Translations under genes and position numbers: made by a program | Part shown: positions 52,693 through 62,063 of the stretch, in pieces | Layout: each line of letters begins with the position of its first letter | How positions within the stretch are numbered: the first letter of the stretch is position 1 | The notes under the pieces: generated by a model | The model's database searches: none | Told to the model about the DNA's origin: nothing | The model's input: the letters and a program-made list of their open reading frames with translations, nothing else | NCBI RefSeq assembly: GCF_900116765.1 | Contig: NZ_UETC01000005.1 | Location: 248,001 to 312,000, forward strand | Direction of reading: 5' to 3' | Origin: Jannaschia seohaensis | Lineage (GTDB): Bacteria; Pseudomonadota; Alphaproteobacteria; Rhodobacterales; Rhodobacteraceae | DNA: 64,000 nucleotides

Positions 52693-53829
52693 GTGACCCC
52701 ATTCGCCAGCGATCCGGACGCGTCCCGCGGGCGGCTCCACCCCGAAGAGGAGTCGGCCTTCCGCTCCCCCTTCCAGCGCGACCGAGACCGCATCATCCAC
52801 GCCAGCGCCTTCCGTCGGCTCAAGCACAAGACCCAAGTCTTCATCGAGCATGAGGGCGATTACTACCGCACCCGCCTGACCCATTCGATCGAGGTGGCCC
52901 AGGTCGCGCGTACCATCGCCAAGCATTTCGGCCTGAACGTGGAGCTAACCGAGGCCGTGGCCCTCGCCCACGATCTCGGCCACCCGCCTTTCGGCCATAC
53001 CGGCGAGGAGGCGCTGCAACGCCTGATGGCGCCCTATGGCGGCTTCGACCACAATGCCCAGGCGATCCGAATCGTCACCCGGCTGGAGCGGCACTACGCC
53101 GAATGGGACGGCTTGAACCTCACCTGGGAAACCCTTGAGGGCATTGCGAAACATAATGGCCCGGTCCGCGATCCCGTGCCCTACGCCCTGGCCGAATACG
53201 ACGCCATCCACGACCTGGAACTCGGCAGCCATGCCAGCGCCGAGGCGCAGATCGCGGCGCTCTCGGACGATATCGCGTACAACAACCACGACCTCCATGA
53301 CGGGCTCCGGGCGGAGCTGTTCTCGACCGACGAACTGGCTGAACTTCCCGTCCTAAGTGACTGTTTTGCCGAGGTGGACCGGATCTATCCCGGCCTCAAC
53401 TACTACCGCCGCCGCCATGAGGCGCTGCGCCGCTTCTTCGGTGTGCTGGTCGAGGACGTGATCGCGGTCACGACCCGCAACCTCGCCGAACTCGACCCGC
53501 TCAGCCCGCAGGAGGTGCGGGATGCCGGCCGGATGACGGCGGCCTTTTCCCGAGGGCTCTGGGCCGACCTGAAAGTGATCCGTCAGTTCCTGTTCGAACG
53601 CATGTATCGCGCGCCGGAGGTCGTCGAGGTCCGCCGCCAAGTGACCCAGGTGGTCGACGATCTCTTTCCGCACTTCATGGCCCATCCCGAGGCCCTGCCC
53701 AAGCAATGGCGCAAGGACGTGGCCGAGACCCGCTCCGAGACCGAACTGGCCCGCATCGTCTGCGACTATATCGCCGGGATGACCGACCGCTTCGCTTTGC
53801 AATGCCATGGCGCCCTGACGGAAAGCTGA
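52693..53829 (+). CDS. dgt: deoxyguanosinetriphosphate triphosphohydrolase-like protein
   Basis: A 378-residue HD-domain dNTPase. Metal ligands are in RRLKHKTQVFIEHEGDYYRT, RLTHSIEVAQVARTIAKHF, AVALAHDLGHPPFGHTGEEA (His-Asp pair) and ALSDDIAYNNHDLHDGLRA. It releases triphosphate from dNTPs. Three starts are possible: GTG 52633 lies in the palindrome and ATG 52657 has no ribosome site, so GTG 52693, with AAGAGAG about 8 nt upstream and a family-like TPFASDPDASRGRL start, is chosen. It begins a conserved dgt-(hypothetical)-argS-SPOR-nagZ-scpAB order. Confidence 0.92.
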   Translation: MTPFASDPDASRGRLHPEEESAFRSPFQRDRDRIIHASAFRRLKHKTQVFIEHEGDYYRTRLTHSIEVAQVARTIAKHFGLNVELTEAVALAHDLGHPPFGHTGEEALQRLMAPYGGFDHNAQAIRIVTRLERHYAEWDGLNLTWETLEGIAKHNGPVRDPVPYALAEYDAIHDLELGSHASAEAQIAALSDDIAYNNHDLHDGLRAELFSTDELAELPVLSDCFAEVDRIYPGLNYYRRRHEALRRFFGVLVEDVIAVTTRNLAELDPLSPQEVRDAGRMTAAFSRGLWADLKVIRQFLFERMYRAPEVVEVRRQVTQVVDDLFPHFMAHPEALPKQWRKDVAETRSETELARIVCDYIAGMTDRFALQCHGALTES

Positions 53830-53898
53830 GGAAATCCCGCCTTGTCGGCCCGCGCCGATCCGGGCCAGGCTGACGGGACACCACCCGGAGACCGCCCG

Positions 53899-54360
53899 AT
53901 GCGCCTGAGCCTGTTCCTCCTCGCCGCCACCGCCCTCCCGGCCGCCGCCGAGATCGTCCCCCGTGACGGCACCTGGACCGTCCGTGCGATGGAGGCGCAG
54001 ATGGCCGAGGCCTGCCCGCCGATGTTCCAGCCCATGGCCGACGCGATGGTGGCGCAGATGGGCCAGCGCGATGTCTTCGAGGTCGATTGGCCCGACGCCT
54101 TCGACCCCAACCGCGCCAGCGGCCTCGACCCCGACGGCCAGCCCGTCGCGTGGGAGCGCGTCGACGACACCACTTGGCGCGCCGCGCTCTCGGGCCCCGG
54201 CACCGAGGCGGTGATCGGCACCATGCAGGTTCTCAGCGAGACCGAGATCAGCAATCGCGTCGAGATGGACATCCAGAAGATGATGGAAGAGCAGGGCGGC
54301 ATGGTGGAGGCCGAGGGCTGCACCCTCTCGATGACCTTCCTCATGGAGTTGAAGGACTGA
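53899..54360 (+). CDS. exported hypothetical protein
   Basis: A 153-residue protein with a signal peptide (MRLSLFLLAATALPAAAEIV, cleavage near residue 17). The mature part is Met-rich (CPPMFQPMADAMVAQMGQRD, DIQKMMEEQGGMVEAEGCT) and has two cysteines that could pair. I recognise no family. CGGAGA precedes ATG 53899. Its position between dgt and argS is shared by small exported proteins in related genomes, which suggests co-transcription but not function. Confidence 0.75.
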   Translation: MRLSLFLLAATALPAAAEIVPRDGTWTVRAMEAQMAEACPPMFQPMADAMVAQMGQRDVFEVDWPDAFDPNRASGLDPDGQPVAWERVDDTTWRAALSGPGTEAVIGTMQVLSETEISNRVEMDIQKMMEEQGGMVEAEGCTLSMTFLMELKD

Positions 54361-54367
54361 CCGCCCG

Positions 54368-54398
54368 TCTTCCCTGCTCAAATATCCCCGCCGGAGGC
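54368..54398 (-). repeat. composite palindromic repeat, partial copy 5
   Basis: On the minus strand it reads GCCTCCGGCGGGGATATTTG followed by AGCAGGGAAGA. This is the tail of the repeat family seen at 13252 and 30486, without the leading G6/C6 hairpin. Confidence 0.6.
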
Positions 54399-54453
54399 GC
54401 AGGGTCTGGCCGGGCGATCCCGGGGGCATCCTGGCGGGCCGTCCGCCGCCTCC

Positions 54454-54475
54454 GTAGGGCGGGGGCCTCCCCGCC
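54454..54475. repeat. short GTAGGGCGGGG hairpin
   Basis: GTAGGGCGGGG begins at 54454, with stem GGCGGGG (54458-54464) against CCCCGCC (54469-54475) and a 4-nt loop. It shares the edge sequence of the REP-like elements at 44494 and 49586 and lies 60 bp before argS. Confidence 0.5.
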
Positions 54476-54536
54476 GCTGCTTGAGGCCGGGCCAAGGCGG
54501 CGCTAGAGGGGGCGGGCCTCGAACTCCGGACCGATC

Positions 54537-56279
54537 ATGAACCTCTTCGCCGATATCCGCGCCCTGACCGTCGACGCCCTCGCTGCGCTGGCCGCCGAGG
54601 GCGTGTTGCCGCCCGATCTCGACACCGCCAACGTCGCCGTCGAGCCGCCGCGCGACCCGGCCCATGGCGATATGGCCACCAACGCCGCCATGGTCCTGGC
54701 CAAGCCCGCCCGCATGAAACCCCGCGACATCGCCGAAGCGCTGGCGCCCAAGCTCGCCGCCGATCCCCGCGTGGCCTCCGCCGAGGTGGCGGGTCCGGGC
54801 TTCCTCAACATCCGGCTCGCCCCCACCGTCTGGCAGACCGTCGTCGCCGGCGTGCTGGCCCAGGGCGACGGGTTCGGCCGCTCCGAGATGGGGCAGGGGC
54901 AGCGGGTGAATGTCGAATACGTGTCGGCCAACCCCACCGGCCCGCTCCATGTCGGGCACACGAGAGGCGCGGTCTTCGGCGACGCGCTGGCGAGCCTGCT
55001 TTCCTATGCCGGCTATGACGTGACGCGCGAATATTACATCAACGACGCTGGCGCCCAGGTCGATGTGCTCGCGCGCTCGGTCTACCTCCGCTACCTGGAG
55101 GCCCATGGCGAGGCCGTCGAGTTCCCGGACGGCACCTATCCGGGCGACTACCTCGTTGCTGTGGGCCAGGCGCTGAAGGACAAGCTCGGCGACCGCTATG
55201 TCGGAAAGGACGAGTCGGTCTGGCTGGCCGATATTCGGGACTTCGCCACCGACGCGATGATGGACCTGATCCGCGCCGACCTCGCGCGGCTGGGCGTGAA
55301 GATGGACGTGTTCTCCTCCGAGAAGGCGCTCTATGGCACCGGCCAGATCGAGGCGGCGATCGCGGCGCTCGACGCCAAGGGGCTGATCTATACCGGCACG
55401 CTGGCGCCGCCCAAGGGCAAGCTGCCCGACGATTGGGAGGCGCGGGAGCAGACGCTGTTCCGCTCGACCGCTTACGGCGACGACCAGGACCGGCCGATCC
55501 GAAAATCCGACGGCTCCTGGACCTATTTCGCGCCCGACATCGCCTATCACTACGACAAGGCGAACCGCGGTTTCGATGCGCTGATCAACGTCTTCGGCGC
55601 CGATCACGGAGGCTATGTCAAGCGGATGAAGGCCGCCGTGGCCGCGCTGACCGACGACAAGGTCCCGCTCGACATCAAGCTGACGCAGCTGGTCAAGCTG
55701 ATGAAGGACGGCGAAGAGTTCAAGATGTCCAAGCGGGCGGGCACCTTCGTCACCCTCGCCGACCTCGTGGAGCTGGTGGGCCCGGACGTCACCCGCTTCA
55801 TCATGCTGACCCGCAAGAACGACGCCCCGCTCGATTTCGACATCGACAAGGCGCTGGAGCAGTCCAAGGACAACCCGGTCTACTACGTGCAATATGCCCA
55901 TGCCCGGGTGATGTCGGTGCTGCGCAAGGCGGCCGAGCAGGGGCTCGACGTCTCCGAATCGGCGCTGGCCAGGGCGGATCTGACCAAGCTGGATCACGCC
56001 GCCGAGCACAGCCTCGCCGCGAAGCTGGCAGAATGGCCACGGCTGGTCGAGATCGCGGCCCGGACCCATGAGCCACATCGTGTGGCCTTTTATCTCTATG
56101 ATCTGGCGTCGAATTTCCATGCGCTGTGGAACCGCGGCAACGACGAGTCCACCCTACGCTTCCTGCAGGACGACGCGGCCACATCCTTGGCGAAGATCGG
56201 CCTCGCCCGTGCCGTTTCTCTTGTGATCGCCTCCGGGCTGGGTATCCTCGGGGTCGAGCCTGCGCAGGAAATGCGCTGA
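54537..56279 (+). CDS. argS: arginine--tRNA ligase
   Basis: A 580-residue class I synthetase. The HIGH-like motif is [20 protein letters not shown] with His138, the KMSKS-like motif is [18 protein letters not shown] from Lys396, and the C-terminal DALR anticodon-binding domain holds [15 protein letters not shown]. The N-terminal Add domain is the usual length. The 176 bp before the start contain two repeat elements. Confidence 0.97.
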   Translation: MNLFADIRALTVDALAALAAEGVLPPDLDTANVAVEPPRDPAHGDMATNAAMVLAKPARMKPRDIAEALAPKLAADPRVASAEVAGPGFLNIRLAPTVWQTVVAGVLAQGDGFGRSEMGQGQRVNVEYVSANPTGPLHVGHTRGAVFGDALASLLSYAGYDVTREYYINDAGAQVDVLARSVYLRYLEAHGEAVEFPDGTYPGDYLVAVGQALKDKLGDRYVGKDESVWLADIRDFATDAMMDLIRADLARLGVKMDVFSSEKALYGTGQIEAAIAALDAKGLIYTGTLAPPKGKLPDDWEAREQTLFRSTAYGDDQDRPIRKSDGSWTYFAPDIAYHYDKANRGFDALINVFGADHGGYVKRMKAAVAALTDDKVPLDIKLTQLVKLMKDGEEFKMSKRAGTFVTLADLVELVGPDVTRFIMLTRKNDAPLDFDIDKALEQSKDNPVYYVQYAHARVMSVLRKAAEQGLDVSESALARADLTKLDHAAEHSLAAKLAEWPRLVEIAARTHEPHRVAFYLYDLASNFHALWNRGNDESTLRFLQDDAATSLAKIGLARAVSLVIASGLGILGVEPAQEMR

Positions 56280-56405
56280 GGCCCCGCGTCAGACGGGGCC
56301 CATATTGGCTTTCAGGCGATGCGATCGGGGTCAACCCCGGCCATCTTGAGCAGTTAACAATAAGCGCCGGACGCGGGCCACGCGATCCGGCCGGAGGGCA
56401 GGCAA

Positions 56406-57386
56406 ATGGCAGATCTCGACTACTACGGTGCCGATTACGGTGCTGAGGCTCCGTCGCGTGTCTCTGACGCGCTGCGCAATTTCGGCTTGGCCAACTGGGC
56501 GGGTGCGGCGACGTCGCTGGCGCTGGCTGGCGGCATGGCCGTCTGGGCGGTCGATCTGACCATGCGCGACATGTCCCGCGTGCCCGTGATCGCCGCGATG
56601 GAGGGCCCCATGCGCGTGGCTCCCGCCGATCCCGGCGGGATGCAGGCCAAGTTCCAGGGCATGGCGCTCTCCGATATCACCTCCGGCGGGCCCGCCGCTC
56701 CGGCGCCCGAGGAAATCGTGCTGGCCCCCGCGCCTGTCGACCTCTCGGCCCCGCCCCTGGCCGAGCGGCGCGTGGCGGCGGGTCTGGCGCCCCTGGACCC
56801 CGTGCGCGAGGCGCTGACTGCCAGCGCGGCCGAGCCCGCGGCTATCGCCACGCCCACCCCGGCCGACGTCGCCACCCTGGCCGAGCCCCCGGCGCCCGCC
56901 CCGGTCCCCGAAGCGGTGGTCGCGGTCATTCCGGAGCCCGAGCCCGAGCCCGAGCCCGAAATCGAGGTCGCCGAGGTCTATACCGGCCCCGGCATCGCCC
57001 TCTCCTCGCGCCCGGAGCCGCGCCCCAAGGGCCTCGCCCGGCGCGTGCCGACCGAGGCGCCGTTGCAGCAGCCCACCACTCAGGTCGCCAGCCTCGGCGG
57101 CGGCACGCTGGACGTCGACCCCTCGACCCTGGAGGCGGGCACCCGCGTCGTCCAGCTCGGCGCCTACGATTCGCGCGACGCCGCCATGGGCGAATGGGAC
57201 CGGCTCTCGACCAAGTTTTCCGCCTATATGGGCGACAAGCGCCGTCTGGTGCAGAAGGCCCGCTCCGGCGGCCGCGACTTCTGGCGCCTGCGCGTCGTGG
57301 GCTTCGAGGACGGGGCCGACGCGCGCCGCTTCTGCTCGGCGCTGCTGGCGAAGGACGCGGCCTGCATCCCCGTCACGGTGCGCTAA
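56406..57386 (+). CDS. SPOR-domain membrane protein
   Basis: A 326-residue protein with a short cytoplasmic start, one transmembrane helix (residues 30-50, WAGAATSLALAGGMAVWAVD), a long Pro/Ala/Glu periplasmic linker with a PEPEPEPE run near residue 180, and a C-terminal SPOR domain (GTRVVQLGAYDSRDAAMGEW, FWRLRVVGFEDGADARRFC). SPOR domains bind denuded glycan strands at division septa. ATG 56406 follows GGAGGGCA. nagZ starts 3 nt after its stop; both genes act on peptidoglycan. Confidence 0.9.
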   Translation: MADLDYYGADYGAEAPSRVSDALRNFGLANWAGAATSLALAGGMAVWAVDLTMRDMSRVPVIAAMEGPMRVAPADPGGMQAKFQGMALSDITSGGPAAPAPEEIVLAPAPVDLSAPPLAERRVAAGLAPLDPVREALTASAAEPAAIATPTPADVATLAEPPAPAPVPEAVVAVIPEPEPEPEPEIEVAEVYTGPGIALSSRPEPRPKGLARRVPTEAPLQQPTTQVASLGGGTLDVDPSTLEAGTRVVQLGAYDSRDAAMGEWDRLSTKFSAYMGDKRRLVQKARSGGRDFWRLRVVGFEDGADARRFCSALLAKDAACIPVTVR

Positions 57387-57389
57387 CCC

Positions 57390-58373
57390 TTGGCCGGGGC
57401 CTTCATCCTTGGCTGCGAGGGCCCCGACCTGACGCCGGACGAGGCCGCCTTCTTCCGCGAGGCGGATCCCTGGGGCTTCATCCTCTTCGCGCGCAATGTC
57501 GAGAGGCCGGACCGGCTGCGCGCCCTCACGGGCGCGCTTCGCGAGTCTGTGGGACGGGACGCGCCGATCCTGATCGACCAGGAGGGCGGCCGGGTGCAGC
57601 GCATGGGCCCGCCCCATTGGTCCGAATGGCCGGCCCCGCTCGACCAGATGGACGGGGCCTCGGACCCGGTGCGCGCGATGTTCCTGCGCGCGACCCTGAT
57701 CGCGCGGGAGTTGCGCGATGTCGGGATCGACGTGAACTGCACGCCCACGGCGGATATCGCCGGCGCGCGGACGCATCCCTTCCTGCTCAACCGCTGTTAT
57801 GGCCGCACCCTGGAGGAGGTCACCGCCCGCGCCCGCGCCAATGCGGAGGGCTGCCTGCAAGGCGGCGTGCTGCCGGTGGTCAAGCACATGCCCGGCCATG
57901 GCCGCGGCGCGGTCGACAGCCATCTGAACCTGCCGGTCGTCGAGGCGCCGCGGGCGGAGCTGGACGCGACGGATTTCGAGGTGTTCCGGCAGCTTTCGGA
58001 CCTGCCGCTGGGGATGACGGCGCATGTGGTCTATGCGGATATCGACGCCCGCCCCGGCACGATCTCTCCGGTGATCCACGGCCTGATCCGCGAGGAGATC
58101 GGCTTCGACGGGCTGCTGATGACCGATGACATTTCCATGGAGGCGCTGGGCGGCGCCATGGGGGCGCGTTGCGCCGCCGCGCTAGAGGCGGGCTGCGACC
58201 TGGTTCTGCATTGCAACGGCAAGCGGCTGGAGATGGAGGCGGTAGCGGGGACCTGTCCGCCGCTCACCGGGGCGGCCCGGGCGCGTGCCGACCGGGCGCT
58301 CGCCCTGCGCGCCGCGCCGGTCGCGCTTGACATCGAGGCCGCCCGTGCGGAGCTTCACGCCCTGATGAGCTGA
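57390..58373 (+). CDS. nagZ: beta-N-acetylhexosaminidase NagZ
   Basis: A 327-residue GH3 enzyme that removes GlcNAc from muropeptides during wall recycling, cytosolic. IDQEGGRVQRMGPPHW, VVKHMPGHGRGAVDSHLNLP (the NagZ His-containing loop) and GLLMTDDISMEALGG (nucleophile Asp loop) are intact. The only start available is TTG 57390: an in-frame TAA lies two codons upstream and AGAFILGCEG matches family N-termini. No clear ribosome site is seen, so coupling with the SPOR gene is likely. Confidence 0.93.
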   Translation: MAGAFILGCEGPDLTPDEAAFFREADPWGFILFARNVERPDRLRALTGALRESVGRDAPILIDQEGGRVQRMGPPHWSEWPAPLDQMDGASDPVRAMFLRATLIARELRDVGIDVNCTPTADIAGARTHPFLLNRCYGRTLEEVTARARANAEGCLQGGVLPVVKHMPGHGRGAVDSHLNLPVVEAPRAELDATDFEVFRQLSDLPLGMTAHVVYADIDARPGTISPVIHGLIREEIGFDGLLMTDDISMEALGGAMGARCAAALEAGCDLVLHCNGKRLEMEAVAGTCPPLTGAARARADRALALRAAPVALDIEAARAELHALMS

Positions 58374-58382
58374 GGCGGCCCG

Positions 58383-59174
58383 ATGCCCGAAGACGACTTC
58401 CCCGAAGGCCCCGCGCGCGACGCGGTTTCGGTCGCCGACCGGCTGGCTGCCGAGGCGCTGATCGTGGACGTGGACGGATTCGAGGGCCCGCTCGACCTGC
58501 TGCTGACCCTGGCGCGCACGCAGAAAGTGGACCTGCGGGAGGTCTCCATCCTGCAACTGGCGCGGCAATACCTGATCTTCGTGGAGCGGGCGCGGGAGTT
58601 GCGGCTGGAACTGGCGGCCGACTATCTGGTGATGGCGGCCTGGCTGGCCTTCCTCAAGTCGCGGCTGCTGCTGCCGCCCGACCCGGAGGAGGAGGTCAGC
58701 GCCGAAGACCTCGCCGCCCATCTCGCCTTTCAGCTGGAAAGGTTGGAGGCCATGCGCAAGGCCGCCGCCCGGCTGATGGCCCGCGACCAGCTGGGCCGGG
58801 ACATCTTCGCACGGGGCCAGCCGGAGACGCGGGAGCGGGTGCGCCGCGTGACCTATACCGCGACGCTCCTGGACGTGATGCAGGGCTATGCGCGGCTGCG
58901 CACCCGCGACGATTTCCGCCCCTTCGTGATGGACCGGGTCGACGTCTTCACCATGGAGGAGGCCTTGGAGCGGATGCGGCCGCTCATCGGCGCCACGCTG
59001 GACTGGACCGACCTCGCCGCCTTCCTGCCCGAGGGCTGGGGAAGCGACCCGAAGCGGCGGCGCTCGGCCACGGCCTCGACCTTCGCCGCGACCCTGGAGC
59101 TGGCCAAGGGCGGCGGGCTGGAGCTGCGCCAGGACGACATGTTCGGCCCCATCCGTATCCGGGCGCGCGTATGA
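58383..59174 (+). CDS. scpA: segregation and condensation protein A
   Basis: A 263-residue kleisin that bridges SMC dimers in chromosome condensation. FEGPLDLLLTLARTQKVDLR with EVSILQLARQYLIF is the conserved N-terminal domain; AADYLVMAAWLAFLKSRLLL follows; the C-terminal winged helix is degenerate, as usual. It starts 9 nt after nagZ and overlaps scpB by 4 nt. Confidence 0.95.
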   Translation: MPEDDFPEGPARDAVSVADRLAAEALIVDVDGFEGPLDLLLTLARTQKVDLREVSILQLARQYLIFVERARELRLELAADYLVMAAWLAFLKSRLLLPPDPEEEVSAEDLAAHLAFQLERLEAMRKAAARLMARDQLGRDIFARGQPETRERVRRVTYTATLLDVMQGYARLRTRDDFRPFVMDRVDVFTMEEALERMRPLIGATLDWTDLAAFLPEGWGSDPKRRRSATASTFAATLELAKGGGLELRQDDMFGPIRIRARV

Positions 59175-59797
59175 GCGAGTCGCTGTTCGAAGCGCCGCCC
59201 GAAGGCGAGCAGGAGCGCATGGTCGAGGCGCTGCTCTTCGCCTCGGCCGAGCCGCTGACGGTGGGAGAGCTGCACGCCCGGCTGCCCCATGGCTGCGACG
59301 CCCCCCGCGCGCTGGAGCGGCTGGTGCGCCGCTACGAGGGGCGGGGCGTGCGGTTGATGCGCATCGGCGATGCCTGGGCGTTCCGCACGGCGGCCGATCT
59401 GGCCTTTCTGATGACGCGGGAGACGGTCGAGACGCGCAAGCTGAGCCGCGCCGCCATCGAGACGCTGGCCATCATTGCCTATCACCAGCCGGTCACGCGC
59501 GCGGAGATCGAGGAGATCCGCGGCGTGTCCGTCTCCAAGGGCACGATCGAGCAGTTGATGGAGCTCGACTGGATCAAGCTGGGCCAGCGGCGCCAGACGC
59601 CCGGCCGGCCGATCACCTTCACCGTCACGCGCGGGTTCCTTGACCATTTCGGCCTGGAGAGCCCCCGCGACCTGCCCGGCCTCAAGGAGCTGCGCGCCGC
59701 GGGCCTGCTGGAAAGCACACCGCCCCCCGCCGCGCCGGAGCCCGAGGCGGAGGAGGAGCAAGAGGACCTCTTCACGCCGTCGCCGCCCGAGGAGTAA
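59171..59797 (+). CDS. scpB: segregation and condensation protein B
   Basis: A 208-residue protein with two winged-helix domains that dimerises and binds ScpA-SMC. VEALLFASAEPLTVGELHAR, LSRAAIETLAIIAYHQPVTR and IRGVSVSKGTIEQLMELDWI are typical. The last 30 residues are an acidic Pro/Glu tail. ATG 59171 overlaps the scpA stop (ATGA). Confidence 0.95.
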   Translation: MSESLFEAPPEGEQERMVEALLFASAEPLTVGELHARLPHGCDAPRALERLVRRYEGRGVRLMRIGDAWAFRTAADLAFLMTRETVETRKLSRAAIETLAIIAYHQPVTRAEIEEIRGVSVSKGTIEQLMELDWIKLGQRRQTPGRPITFTVTRGFLDHFGLESPRDLPGLKELRAAGLLESTPPPAAPEPEAEEEQEDLFTPSPPEE

Positions 59798-59849
59798 TCC
59801 GCCCGGCGCTGGCCAGCGATCTGTCGGTCGCCCGTCGCCTCGCTGCGGT

Positions 59850-60536
59850 TCAGTCGGGCGCCCCGAAGCCCGCGGCGCGCAGCTCCCGCGTGGCGACGCG
59901 GGTCAGCCAGATGACCATCGCGCCAAAGGCCAGCAGCCCCCCGCCCGCCAGGATCAGCTGCGCGCGCCCCGCATCCGCCGTGGCGAGGCCCCCCATCTCT
60001 CCGACCCAGACCATCGCCAGGGTGCCGGGCGCCAGCCCGACCAGCGTCGCATAGATATACGGCCCGATCCGAACGTCCGTCAGGCCAAGCAGCCAGTTCT
60101 GCACCGTGAAAGGCAGGATCGGCGTGATCCGCAGGAGCGTCACGAACAACACCGCATTATTCGCGATGGCCCGGTCCGCCGCCGCCACCTTGGGCCCTGG
60201 AAACCGCCGCAGCAGAAGCCCTCTGAGCCAGGTGCGCCCGATCAGATAGGGTGGGATCGCTCCCAGCACCGAGCCCAGGAGCGATAGCGGAAAGCCCCAC
60301 CAGCCGAACGCCAGGCCGCCCACCACCGACATCGCCGCCGCCGGCAAGGGCAGGATCACGACGATGACGTAGACGATCACGAAGACGACCGTGCTCAGCG
60401 CCCCGTGGGATCTGACCCAGTCCCGGAGCGCGGGCACCCAATCGTCCCAGGGAAGAAACCACGCGCTCAGCGCCAAGCCCGCCAGCAGCACGGGCCACAG
60501 CCAGATTTTCCAGTCGATGGCGATTCGGGACGACAT
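59850..60536 (-). CDS. TVP38/TMEM64 (DedA-related) membrane protein
   Basis: A 228-residue membrane protein with about six helices. VVILPLPAAAMSVVGGLAFG with WWGFPLSLLGSVLGAIPPYL form the re-entrant SNARE-associated (VTT) domain, and LLRITPILPFTVQNWLLGLT is the conserved second half. Relatives act in lipid transport or scrambling. It is convergent with scpB and divergent from the operon at 60648. Confidence 0.88.
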   Translation of the reverse strand: MSSRIAIDWKIWLWPVLLAGLALSAWFLPWDDWVPALRDWVRSHGALSTVVFVIVYVIVVILPLPAAAMSVVGGLAFGWWGFPLSLLGSVLGAIPPYLIGRTWLRGLLLRRFPGPKVAAADRAIANNAVLFVTLLRITPILPFTVQNWLLGLTDVRIGPYIYATLVGLAPGTLAMVWVGEMGGLATADAGRAQLILAGGGLLAFGAMVIWLTRVATRELRAAGFGAPD

Positions 60537-60647
60537 TCTCCGACAGGGAGATACCGGTTAAGTCCCGAAAGAGAAGGGCGGGCGGTCGAATTGTAATCGA
60601 AAGCGACCATGTTCAGATAGAGGGCACAGCGCGGCGGAGGGCGATCC

Positions 60648-62063
60648 ATGTTCGGAAAGGGAAAGTCGAACCGGTTCGAACCGGGGCTTCAGACCTTCCC
60701 GGAGGTGATGGTCGACAAGCTCGCCTCCGACCTCAAGATCGAGAAGCGCGGCGAGACCGATGGGCGCGCCGGGGTGCCGCCCACCTCCAGCGCGACGCTC
60801 TCGGCGGTGGAGCTGGAGGCGGCGGATGCGGTCCGTACCCTGCGCCGCGCGGCGCTCTCCGACTATGAGATGCAACAGCATGCCTTCGCCGACCGGGTGG
60901 CCGAAGCCCATTCGGCGCGAGAACGGGTGGAGCTGATGGTGGGAGAGGCGCGCAATACGATCCGCAACCTGACCCTGGACGAAGAGAACCGGCTGGAAAA
61001 CGCCCGCACCCGCGTCGGCGGGCTGGAGGGCAAGCTGCGCAGTTTCCAGGCGAAGCACCGGCTGGAAGGGCCGCCCCGGCCCGCGCAGAACGGCGTCCTC
61101 GTCTTCGGGCTGATCCTGATCGTCGCGCTGCTTGAGGTGCTGCTCAACGGCTATTTCTTCGCCGAGGCGAACGCCCTGGGCTATGTCGGCGGCATGGCCA
61201 TCGCGGCGGTGATCGCCGTGGTGAATGTGTCGTTCAGCTACGCGCTGGGCGGGCAGGTGCGGTTCATGAACCGGCGCAACCTCCTCTGGTGGCTTTGGGG
61301 CGTGCTATCGCTCGTGGCTTTCCTGGCCTTTGCCGCCCTGCTCAACTTCGCAGTGGCGCATTTCCGCGACGCGCTGGAGGTGATGGCCTGGGACGCGGCG
61401 CTGGTCGCCTCGGTCGACCGGCTGGTGGCCGGGCCGCTCGACCTGCGCTCCTTCGCGTCCTGGCTGGTGGTTGGCTTTGGGGCGCTGGTCTCGCTGACGG
61501 CCTTCTGGAAGGGGCTGACCCGGCTCGATCCGATGCCGGGCTATAACGCGATCTATACGGAGTGGGAGAACGCGGTCGACGACTATGCCGAGGCCTATTC
61601 CGACGCGCAGGACGCCTTGGAGGACGCCTTCGCCGAAGCCCGCGACAAGCTTCAGGAGGAGGCGCAGACGCGCCGGCTGGAGCTGCGCGCGGCGGTGGAT
61701 GCCGTGGCGCAGCGCGGCGCGCTGGCCCGGGCGCTCCATGGCTTTCTGGAGACCTGCGACGAGGCGGCCAACCGGCTGATCCGCATGTATCGCGACGCCA
61801 ATCTGCGGGCGCGCAGCGACGCGCCGCCCGCCTATTTCAACGAGCCCTTCGCCTTTCCGCCCTATGTCGCGCCCGAGCCGCCCGAGGGCGAACGGGAGGC
61901 CGCCGTTGCCGAGATCCGGCGCATCGACGACACCGTCCGTGTGGGCGTCGACCGGCTGCTCGAAGCGCGCGAGACCGCGCTCGACGCCTATCCCACCGTG
62001 CGGGAGATCAAGGCCGGCGATGTGGCGCCGCGTCCGCGGGTCGTCGCAGGACACGCGGCCTGA
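60648..62063 (+). CDS. coiled-coil membrane protein of unknown function (operon gene 1)
   Basis: A 471-residue protein. Residues 50-140 are a charged helical/coiled-coil region (AVRTLRRAALSDYEMQQHAF, EENRLENARTRVGGLEGKLR). Four transmembrane helices lie near 148-170, 177-200, 212-236 and 268-287. A second long coiled coil follows at 305-370 (YSDAQDALEDAFAEARDKLQ, EEAQTRRLELRAAVDAVAQ), then a soluble tail. I do not recognise a family. Its TGA shares one base with the ATG of the next gene, so the four genes from here to the window end form one operon. Long coiled coils on both sides of the membrane domain suggest a structural or mechanosensory part. Confidence 0.8.
   Translation: MFGKGKSNRFEPGLQTFPEVMVDKLASDLKIEKRGETDGRAGVPPTSSATLSAVELEAADAVRTLRRAALSDYEMQQHAFADRVAEAHSARERVELMVGEARNTIRNLTLDEENRLENARTRVGGLEGKLRSFQAKHRLEGPPRPAQNGVLVFGLILIVALLEVLLNGYFFAEANALGYVGGMAIAAVIAVVNVSFSYALGGQVRFMNRRNLLWWLWGVLSLVAFLAFAALLNFAVAHFRDALEVMAWDAALVASVDRLVAGPLDLRSFASWLVVGFGALVSLTAFWKGLTRLDPMPGYNAIYTEWENAVDDYAEAYSDAQDALEDAFAEARDKLQEEAQTRRLELRAAVDAVAQRGALARALHGFLETCDEAANRLIRMYRDANLRARSDAPPAYFNEPFAFPPYVAPEPPEGEREAAVAEIRRIDDTVRVGVDRLLEARETALDAYPTVREIKAGDVAPRPRVVAGHAA

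Noticed and set aside
60665-60690. tRNA-like GGTTCGAACC sequence
   Set aside because: It lies within the coding start of the coiled-coil membrane protein, and no acceptor or anticodon stem can be drawn.
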